From assembly GCA_020718265.1 (NCBI GenBank), contig DYSM01000070.1, forward strand, positions 1-11,713: a DNA stretch of 11,713 bases. Reading direction: 5' to 3'. Below the pieces are notes generated by a model that had not been told where the DNA came from, searched no databases, and worked only from the letters and a program-made list of their open reading frames with translations. How positions within the stretch are numbered: the first letter of the stretch is position 1; each line of letters opens with the position of its first letter. A program made the position numbers and the translations under genes. The DNA is from Draconibacterium orientale. GTDB lineage: Bacteria; Bacteroidota; Bacteroidia; Bacteroidales; JAADGE01. Positions 5,680 through 11,713 of the stretch are shown piece by piece.

Positions 5680-7641
5680 TCACATCAATAAATTTTGCGA
5701 TTTTATGAGTTTGTTGGTGTCAATCATCAGGGCGAGTTTGCCGTTTCCGAGAATGCTTGCGCCGGCAAAATGTTGCTTGTCGCGCAGCATTTCGCCCAGC
5801 GGACGCAGCACAGCTTGGTGGTCGCCGATGATGCGGTCGGTTATGAGCCCGAAGTGTTTGTTTTTGTAACTGACGGTAACAATTTGCAAAAATTCGGGGT
5901 CGGGTTCGGTATTTCCGAAGGTTTCTTTCAAATTTAAGAGCGGCAGCAGTGTGCCGTTGTCGTAATAAATGCTGTTTTTCAGCGATTTATATTCGGTTGT
6001 CGAAAGTTCATCCACTTTTGCGATGCCGGATTTGGGTATCAAATAATCGTTGCTGCCCACTTTTACTTGCAACGTGTCCACAATTGACAAGGTCAGCGGA
6101 AGTTTCAGTGTGATGTATGTTCCGAGATTTTGTTCCGAATTTACTTCGATTTCGCCGCGCAAATCGGCAATTTTTGTGCGCACCACGTCCATGCCTACGC
6201 CTCGCCCGGATAGGTCAGACACTTGTTCGGCGGTGGAAAATCCGGGTGCAAAAATCAGATTCAAAATATCGTGTTTTGTGAGCGTTTGGTCGGCGGAAAT
6301 TAAGCCTTTTTCGAGGGCTTTCAGTCGAATTTTTTCTGCATCAATCCCTCGTCCGTCGTCGTGAATTTGAATAATTACGGTGTCGCCGGAGTAGGAGGCA
6401 AGCAGTTTGATGCGTCCGGTTTCGCTTTTGCCTTTGGGCGTGCGTTCGTAGGGCAGCTCAATGCCGTGGTCAATGCTGTTGCGCAGAATGTGCATGAGCG
6501 GTTCGGAGAGGTTGTCGATGATGGTTTTATCGAGTTCCGTGTCCGCGCCGTCGGTTTCAAATATGATGCGTTTTTGTTGTTGCTTTGAAAGACGTTTGAC
6601 CATGACTTCCAATTTCGGTAAAATATTGCGCAACGGTACTAAGCGCATGGACAGTGCGTTGTCTTGAATTTTTCGGGTGATGCGTTCAAATTTTTCGGCA
6701 ATATCTTTAATTTTTGATATATCTTTGTGTTCTGCGATAATGTTCACGGTTTCTTTAAGCGTTACAAGTTCGCTCACGAAATTCATCAATTCGTCCAGCC
6801 GGCGTGCGTTTACGAAGATTTGCGAGCTGTTGCCCGTTGTCATAAATAATGTAGAATCTTTGACTTGACTGACCGGCGTTACTTCAACCTTTTTTTCGGA
6901 AATATGTTTCAGCTTTTCTTCGGAAATTGGATGTGAATCTACAGTTTGTTGTAAGATGAGGCTCAGAAAATCGGTATCGGCGAGGCAATCGAAATCTGCA
7001 ATTTTGTGTATGAATAATTCGTCATCATCAAAGAAAAAACCTTCGGAGAGTGAGTCTGCCGATGTTGCTGTGGTGTAAATTTCCCAAAACATATAGAATT
7101 TCTCGCTCATCAAATCCGCAGCTGTGGAATGTTCAATGAGTTGCGTGTTCGGATTGCAGGCTTGCATGACTTCCAAGAATGCAAATAAATCGATGCCGCG
7201 TGTGTCAAAATCTGCATTGGGCTTAAAAATGAGTTGCCAAGTTTGGGTGTTTTTAATCTGAGTTGTAACTTTTTTATATTCAGCTTTTTTCGATATTTTC
7301 TCAACAATTTGGGAATCTAATTCTGCGGTTTCGTTTTCCGAAGCCGCAAAAAGTTTACGGACATAATCGGAAAAATCGAAGCAAAGTTGAGTAAACTCGG
7401 CACCCGGTTTTTGTTTTTTTTGTTTAATATCGGACACAAAATTTTCCAAACTGTGCGCCGCATCCGCCATGGTATTGAAGCCGAACATAGACGCCGAACC
7501 CTTTATGGAATGCAGCGTTCGGAACATGGCGTCGAGTGTTTCGGCATCTTCGGGGTTTTCGTCGAACAGAATCAGCCGTTGCTCAAAAAGGTCGATGAGC
7601 TGTTCTGTTTCGGCAACAAATGATTCTTTTACGTTATCCAT
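5680..7641 (-). CDS. cheA: Chemotaxis histidine kinase CheA
   Basis: Cytoplasmic sensor kinase of the array, 653 aa from the ATG at 7641. An upstream in-frame TTG at 7659 would overlap the preceding gene. Domains in order: P1 Hpt at about 1-105, with phosphoacceptor His44 in FRTLHSIKGSASMFGF; a P2-like regulatory domain at about 133-215, starting TWQLIFKP; P3 dimerisation at about 270-340; P4 ATPase at about 345-515, with N-box Asn388 (HILRNSIDHG), G1 DDGRGID at 428-434 and G2 GRGVGMD at 479-485; and a CheW-like P5 at about 518-648. All catalytic motifs are intact. It follows the REC-REC gene by 4 nt (TAG, then CGAC, then ATG), so the two are probably translationally coupled and functionally paired. 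The C-terminus is complete although the stop codon lies at the edge of octamer repeats. Confidence 0.96.
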   Translation of the reverse strand: MDNVKESFVAETEQLIDLFEQRLILFDENPEDAETLDAMFRTLHSIKGSASMFGFNTMADAAHSLENFVSDIKQKKQKPGAEFTQLCFDFSDYVRKLFAASENETAELDSQIVEKISKKAEYKKVTTQIKNTQTWQLIFKPNADFDTRGIDLFAFLEVMQACNPNTQLIEHSTAADLMSEKFYMFWEIYTTATSADSLSEGFFFDDDELFIHKIADFDCLADTDFLSLILQQTVDSHPISEEKLKHISEKKVEVTPVSQVKDSTLFMTTGNSSQIFVNARRLDELMNFVSELVTLKETVNIIAEHKDISKIKDIAEKFERITRKIQDNALSMRLVPLRNILPKLEVMVKRLSKQQQKRIIFETDGADTELDKTIIDNLSEPLMHILRNSIDHGIELPYERTPKGKSETGRIKLLASYSGDTVIIQIHDDGRGIDAEKIRLKALEKGLISADQTLTKHDILNLIFAPGFSTAEQVSDLSGRGVGMDVVRTKIADLRGEIEVNSEQNLGTYITLKLPLTLSIVDTLQVKVGSNDYLIPKSGIAKVDELSTTEYKSLKNSIYYDNGTLLPLLNLKETFGNTEPDPEFLQIVTVSYKNKHFGLITDRIIGDHQAVLRPLGEMLRDKQHFAGASILGNGKLALMIDTNKLIKSQNLLM

Positions 7642-7645
7642 GTCG

Positions 7646-8446
7646 CTATTTTTTGGCAAGAGAATTGATGATACTCAGAAATTTTTCGAGATTGAACGGT
7701 TTTTTTATCCAACCTGTCGCGCCGGCAGCTCGGGCATCATCGCGCTTCACAGGGTCTGTGTCCGAACTGAGTATAAGAATGACGGAATTGGCATGTGCCT
7801 GTATGTTTTTAATGTCGCGTATGAGGTCTGCCCCGTTTTTGCCGGGCATGTTGTAATCCACAACCATAATGTCGATTTTTTGTTCTCGATATGCAATTTT
7901 CAAGGCTTCGTCCGGCGATGTAGCCGTAAGCACTTTGAAATTGCGAGTCGTTGAAAGTGCCGATGAAATAACAATAGTGTTGGTTTCAAAATCGTCCACA
8001 ATTAGTATCGTTTTTAGTGCCGATACTGCCGCATTCGCCGCATTTTTTGGCGCAATTTTTTCCGAATAGAAATATTCGGCTCTCGGATTTGCCAAAATTT
8101 GTTTGATAATTTCGTAATTGTTGCTCAATTTCAACAAGTAACCGCGCGAGCCGGCTTCAATAAGTTCGTCCACATACTCTTTGTTGGCATACATAGACAG
8201 TCCGATTATTGTAATGTTTGGTTTGAGTTTCAATGCTTCACGCGTGGCAACAATCCCGTTCATTTCCGGCATTTCAATGTCCATGAAGGTGATGTCGGGC
8301 GTTAAGGTTTTGAGCAATTGCAGATATTGCACGCCGTTTTCAGCTTCGCCGATTATTTCACACTCGCCAATCATTGACAAGGTATTTTTTAATGTATTTC
8401 GGAAGGTGGCTTTGTCGTCCACGATTATGATTTTCGGCTTTGCCAT
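7646..8446 (-). CDS. Tandem-receiver response regulator (REC-REC), no output domain
   Basis: Two complete receiver domains and nothing else, 266 aa. REC1 (about 5-120) has acidic pair D10/D11, phosphoacceptor D56 in MDIEMPEMNG, S84 and K106. Its LSMY and GSRGYLLK segments resemble NarL/FixJ-type receivers. REC2 (about 145-264) has D151/D152, D197 in VVDYNMPGKNG, S227/S228 and K249 in IKKPF, and is more CheY-like. A linker of about 25 residues joins them; there is no DNA-binding, enzymatic or HPt domain. The ATG at 8446 gives a normal receiver N-terminus. It is first in the operon and 4 nt before cheA, so it probably receives phosphate from CheA through at least one domain, serving as a CheY-like output, a phosphate sink or an integrator. 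The neighbouring divergent NarL-type kinase is a possible second donor. The pairing of receivers with kinases is inference. Confidence 0.92.
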   Translation of the reverse strand: MAKPKIIIVDDKATFRNTLKNTLSMIGECEIIGEAENGVQYLQLLKTLTPDITFMDIEMPEMNGIVATREALKLKPNITIIGLSMYANKEYVDELIEAGSRGYLLKLSNNYEIIKQILANPRAEYFYSEKIAPKNAANAAVSALKTILIVDDFETNTIVISSALSTTRNFKVLTATSPDEALKIAYREQKIDIMVVDYNMPGKNGADLIRDIKNIQAHANSVILILSSDTDPVKRDDARAAGATGWIKKPFNLEKFLSIINSLAKK

Positions 8447-8704
8447 ATTTGCATAATTTATGTTAATCCAAATAGTAATTATTACATATTTGTTGTATAA
8501 AAACCTGATTTACAGTTTTCTATATTCTGTTGTCTGTATTCTGATGTCTTAAATCTATTTAACAATTTAATAACAAACATTATGCCTAAAAAAAATGACC
8601 TGCCACGTATTTTATTTATTCGTAAAACTGCTTTGTTTTAGAATCTTTTTTGTAATTTTGAGGCTCGGGCAATTCTGTTTAACTTGTCCGAAAAAAAAGA
8701 TTGC
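8447..8704. promoter_or_regulatory. Divergent intergenic region, REC-REC / PAS kinase
   Basis: About 258 nt separate the two divergent start codons. The region should hold promoters for both transcripts. A good plus-strand promoter is seen at 8632-8660. On the minus strand only near-misses to TAnnTTTG are found, with one extra base between TA and TTTG. An imperfect 15-bp direct repeat lies at 8521-8550 (TATATTCTGTTGTCT, then GTATTCTGATGTCTT). Confidence 0.55.
8632..8660 (+). promoter_or_regulatory. Bacteroidota-type promoter for the PAS kinase gene
   Basis: TTTG at 8632-8635 and TAATTTTG at 8653-8660, separated by 17 nt, match the -33 TTTG / -7 TAnnTTTG consensus described for Bacteroides and Flavobacterium. 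Transcription would begin near 8667, giving a leader of roughly 38 nt before the ATG at 8705. The leader has an A-run just before the start and no Shine-Dalgarno sequence. Confidence 0.55.
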
Positions 8705-11002
8705 ATGGATAACGAACGCCGAATTGTGCTGTTTTCCGAAGGTCGGATGTCCGGATTTTTGCCGGATGACTTCGGAGAATGCGTTTGTAAACAAGTATGC
8801 GCCTTGGAAGAATTAGAGCAGAGTTTACACACCGAATGCGAAATCCTGTTACTTGCGGCAGAGGGTTTGCAGTTTTGTAAAACGGTTTTTGAGTTATTTT
8901 CAGATGTTTTTGCTGAAAAGAAAATTCCTGTTATCTTGTTGGTTGAAGCGTCTGCCGAACTCGATTTCATTGATGCTTGCCTGCTATTAGGCGCAGCCGA
9001 TGTGTTGAGAACTCCGTGGGATTCGTCCGACAATGTGTTCCGAATAAATTTACATCTCCGATTTCTTAAAAAATACCATACAATCGAATTTCAACGCGTA
9101 AAACCGGATACCGAAACCCTTTTTGACCGCCTCCAAGAATCTGAAATTCGTTATCAAAGAATTTTTACAAATGCGCCCGTCCCGATGCTTATTCATGCTG
9201 ACGGCGAAATTTTGAACGTCAATAAAGCAGGATTGGATTTTATGTGTGCCGATTCAATCGCGCAACTTATCGGGAAATCAGTCCTTAGTTTCATCCCAAA
9301 ACAGATTGACCGTGAGATAGTTGCAAAACGTATAGGTCTGCTTTTGCAGGAAATTCCGCTTGATACTGCCGAAATTGAAATTTTGACTCTCGACGGACAA
9401 AAGAAAACGGTTGAAATTAACGGAGGTCTCTTAGATGCAAGCAATAATACCTTACTCACAACCTTGATTGATATTACGCAAGTGGTTGAATATGAGTCTA
9501 AAATGATAGATTTGTTGGAGGAGACGCTTCATTCAAAGAAAATGCTTTATCACATTATTGATGCCGTTCCGGACTGTATTTTTGCAAAAGATTCCGAAGG
9601 AAAATATTTGTTCGGAAATCATGCATACTCACGCTATCTGGGCATTTCGCTCCGCGAACTGAAAGGAAAAACGGATGCCGAACTTCGAGAAAAAAACAAG
9701 AACGAATCCAAGAACAACGTTCAAATTTTGGAGCTGCAACGTCATACCGATACACTTTTGACTTCAACCTGCGAATTTTTCGATGCCCAAATTCCGATTA
9801 CGGATTGCAACGGTAATTTACATTATTTCGATACTTATGTCAGTTGTTTAACGAGCGGCGAGACGAACGATGAAATTTTTGGACGACTTTTTTATGCGCA
9901 CGATGTCACGCACGAAGTTGAAACACAAAATAAGCTCGAACTGCGAAACGAAAACCTTGAACAGCAGGTGCTCGACAAAGCGATGCAACTCGAGCACAGC
10001 AGAACAAATTTCAAACAACTTTTTGAACGCACGCACGATTCTATTGTTATCACCGATTCGTTGGGCAATGTTGTAGAAGTAAATCGTAAGTTTAGAAGCA
10101 TGCTCGGCTATGAAAATGAAGAACTTGTGGGTATGAATATCGACAAATTTATGTCCGATAAATATCCGATAGACCAAAAAAAACTGATTTCGGACATTTA
10201 TCGCAACGGTTATTCGATTTTTGAATCCGAAAATGTTACAAAAACCGGCGAACGCATTCCGGTTGAAATCAACAGCACGTTGCTGAATCGGTTCGGACAA
10301 GTGATGATTCTGTCTGTCGGGCGCGATATTATGGAGCGTAAAGAAACGCAAAAACGCATTTTAAAAGCAATTTTGAATACCGAAGAGGCTGAGCGTAATC
10401 GCGTTGCAAAAGAAGTGCACGACGGATTGGGCGCGTTGCTCTCGAGTGCCAAAATGTATATAGATGTCATACTTTCGTCCGAAATGCCGCCGGAAGACTA
10501 TCCGCCGATTCTTGAAAAAGCAAAAGCCGTGTTAGACGAAACTGCGTTATGTACACGTGAAATTGCAAACAATATTTTGCCTCATGCCCTCTCCAATTTG
10601 GGTTTGGCTGTTGCAGTGCAATCGTTGTGCGAACGCTTGAATGAAACCGGAAAAATCAATCTCTTATTCAACTTTAAAAATTACATTATTCAAGCAAACC
10701 GCGATTTGGAACTGAATTTATACCGAATTATTTCCGAATTACTCAACAATACCATCAAACATGCGCAGGCGAAGAACGTTGATATTGAGTTACTCAGCGA
10801 CGGAAATTCCTTAGTTTTAAACTATTCTGACGACGGAAAAGGATTTAATTTGCAGGAAAAACTTTCGCACGATAATAAAGGTAACGGTATTCGAAATATT
10901 ATAAACAGAACCGAAAGTATTTTTGGAACCTACACGTTTCACTCTGAGCCGGGCAAAGGCATGAGCGTGAAACTTATTGTTGATTCCATTGATTTAGGCT
11001 AA
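8705..11002 (+). CDS. Soluble NarL-type (HisKA_3) histidine kinase with pseudo-receiver and three PAS domains
   Basis: Cytoplasmic sensor kinase, 765 aa, no membrane segment. N-terminal receiver-like domain at about 5-125: the fold-typical strands and the GAADVLRTPW end are visible. The acidic pair is replaced (VLFSEG at 8-13), no Asp is present in the phosphoacceptor strand (LLLAAEG at 48-54), and Thr103 stands where Lys is expected. PAS1 is at about 145-265, PAS2 at about 280-398, a coiled-coil linker at about 402-435 and PAS3 at about 436-548. The HisKA_3 dimerisation/phosphotransfer domain has His572 in VAKEVHDGLGALLSS. The HATPase domain has the N-box ELLNNTIKH (N681/N682), DDGKGF at 709-714 and GNGIRNIINR. 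The ATG at 8705 is preferred to a TTG seven codons upstream. Partners of this kinase class are NarL-type receivers; none with a DNA-binding domain is in the window, and the nearest receiver is the divergent REC-REC protein. The signal is unknown. Confidence 0.93.
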   Translation: MDNERRIVLFSEGRMSGFLPDDFGECVCKQVCALEELEQSLHTECEILLLAAEGLQFCKTVFELFSDVFAEKKIPVILLVEASAELDFIDACLLLGAADVLRTPWDSSDNVFRINLHLRFLKKYHTIEFQRVKPDTETLFDRLQESEIRYQRIFTNAPVPMLIHADGEILNVNKAGLDFMCADSIAQLIGKSVLSFIPKQIDREIVAKRIGLLLQEIPLDTAEIEILTLDGQKKTVEINGGLLDASNNTLLTTLIDITQVVEYESKMIDLLEETLHSKKMLYHIIDAVPDCIFAKDSEGKYLFGNHAYSRYLGISLRELKGKTDAELREKNKNESKNNVQILELQRHTDTLLTSTCEFFDAQIPITDCNGNLHYFDTYVSCLTSGETNDEIFGRLFYAHDVTHEVETQNKLELRNENLEQQVLDKAMQLEHSRTNFKQLFERTHDSIVITDSLGNVVEVNRKFRSMLGYENEELVGMNIDKFMSDKYPIDQKKLISDIYRNGYSIFESENVTKTGERIPVEINSTLLNRFGQVMILSVGRDIMERKETQKRILKAILNTEEAERNRVAKEVHDGLGALLSSAKMYIDVILSSEMPPEDYPPILEKAKAVLDETALCTREIANNILPHALSNLGLAVAVQSLCERLNETGKINLLFNFKNYIIQANRDLELNLYRIISELLNNTIKHAQAKNVDIELLSDGNSLVLNYSDDGKGFNLQEKLSHDNKGNGIRNIINRTESIFGTYTFHSEPGKGMSVKLIVDSIDLG

Positions 11003-11535
11003 AATTTTCTGTTCGGATTCAGTTTTTGAAGCATAAACACACCTTTATATATAGTGCCAACTTTTTGCCATGCTTCTTTTTTTCCTAAAATATTGAAATT
11101 CTGTGATTTGAACAAGTTTAAACTTGCCAAATTATCTTCCGAAATATCGCAATAAAGCTGCACAAGTCCGAGATGATTGAAGGCGTAATCGGTCATAATT
11201 TCCAGAGCCTCAGCCGCATAGCCTTTTCCGCGCTCTGCTTTTTCATTAATCGCAATGCCGACACCTGCGCGCGAATGGAACGCATCGAAATCGTATAAAT
11301 CAATCATTCCCAGCGGTTTATTATCTTCGATTCGTACAATCATTAAGCGCAATTGTTTGGTTTCGTAAATATCTGCCTGTGAGGTTTCCAAATATTGTTT
11401 CAGCACATAGCGCGATAAAGGCGCAACCGTATTGCTGACTTGCCAAATATCCGTATCATTCTCCCAGCGATACATCACATCAAGGTCTTCAGGCTCCGGC
11501 GCACGAAGTTCGAGATACTTTTTTCTCAAATTCAT
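10999..11535 (-). CDS. GNAT-family N-acetyltransferase (RimJ/SpeG-like)
   Basis: Acyl-CoA-dependent acetyltransferase, 178 aa, the usual length of single-domain GNAT enzymes. The N-terminus YLELRAPEPEDLDVMYRWEN (7-26) is typical of the RimJ/RimL/SpeG branch. Motif A, the acetyl-CoA pyrophosphate loop, is RGKGYA at 102-107 within INEKAERGKGYAAEALEIM. A C-terminal segment, SEDNLASLNLFKSQNF, is also characteristic (N..S..L....GF-like). The substrate could be a protein N-terminus, a polyamine or a small molecule; sequence does not decide. The gene is convergent with the PAS kinase and their stop codons overlap by 4 nt (CTAA at 10999-11002). Nothing ties it functionally to the chemosensory genes. 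The ATG at 11535 gives the expected N-terminus. Confidence 0.9.
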   Translation of the reverse strand: MNLRKKYLELRAPEPEDLDVMYRWENDTDIWQVSNTVAPLSRYVLKQYLETSQADIYETKQLRLMIVRIEDNKPLGMIDLYDFDAFHSRAGVGIAINEKAERGKGYAAEALEIMTDYAFNHLGLVQLYCDISEDNLASLNLFKSQNFNILGKKEAWQKVGTIYKGVFMLQKLNPNRKF

Positions 11536-11713
11536 TAGTCAAATTCATTATAGAGTTCAGTATAAAAAGTCATAAAGTTGAAAGTTTGTAAAGTTAAATT
11601 ACTGATAATAAGCAATTTACTTAAATTATAAAATATTTTCAAAAGCACTGATAATCAAGCATATAGATTGTTTAGCTAAAATAAAACAGACTTTTTAGAC
11701 CGGACTCATTATA
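11536..11713. other. Region upstream of the acetyltransferase gene
   Basis: AT-rich, with no gene seen up to the window edge. It should contain the acetyltransferase promoter, but no clear TAnnTTTG is found on the minus strand. A short imperfect AAAGTT repeat occurs at 11572-11596 (three copies within 25 bp). Confidence 0.5.

Noticed and set aside
8447..8600. Promoter for the REC-REC/cheA operon on the minus strand
   Set aside because: Only near-misses to TAnnTTTG with wrong internal spacing were found, so no specific site is called.
8582..8641. Nineteen-codon plus-strand frame (starts MPKKNDLPRI) before the kinase gene
   Set aside because: It ends before the predicted -7 element of the kinase promoter, so it would lie outside that transcript. 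It is too short to support without expression or conservation data.

Overview
The window holds a compact chemosensory gene cluster from a moderately AT-rich bacterium. It is most likely a member of the Bacteroidota. The hints are a TTTG/TAnnTTTG-type promoter in front of the histidine kinase gene, A-rich leaders without Shine-Dalgarno sequences, and intergenic spacers filled with short CAGTTAT-type and CATCAACA-type repeats. This placement is an inference; no phylogenetic marker gene is present.

Minus strand, read in the direction of transcription (8446 to 291): a stand-alone tandem receiver protein (REC-REC), cheA, a repeat-filled spacer, cheW, and two paralogous dCache/poly-HAMP methyl-accepting chemotaxis proteins (MCP2 then MCP1). 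An intrinsic terminator at 137-184 closes the set. Gaps are 4 nt (REC-REC to cheA) and 29 nt (cheW to MCP2); the 149-nt cheA-cheW spacer and the 213-nt MCP2-MCP1 spacer are long enough to carry extra regulation. No cheR, cheB, single-domain cheY or motility gene lies in the window.

Plus strand, divergent from the REC-REC gene: a soluble NarL/HPK7-type histidine kinase with a degenerate N-terminal receiver-like domain and three PAS domains. It is followed by a convergent GNAT acetyltransferase gene whose stop codon overlaps the kinase stop.

How the parts may work together: the two MCPs sense different ligands through diverged periplasmic dCache domains and feed one CheW/CheA complex through nearly identical cytoplasmic rods. 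CheA would phosphorylate a receiver of the REC-REC protein. The first receiver of that protein resembles NarL-type receivers, and the divergent kinase is of the class that partners NarL-type receivers. The REC-REC protein may therefore be a node joining a chemosensory array to a cytoplasmic PAS-sensing pathway.

Most notable structures: a 585-bp stretch with no differences between the two MCP genes, flanked by strongly diverged sequence (recent gene conversion or a recombination/assembly effect); an 11-copy heptamer array ending 7 nt before the cheW start; a nested imperfect palindrome around the terminator; and a pair of near-identical palindromic sites upstream of MCP1.
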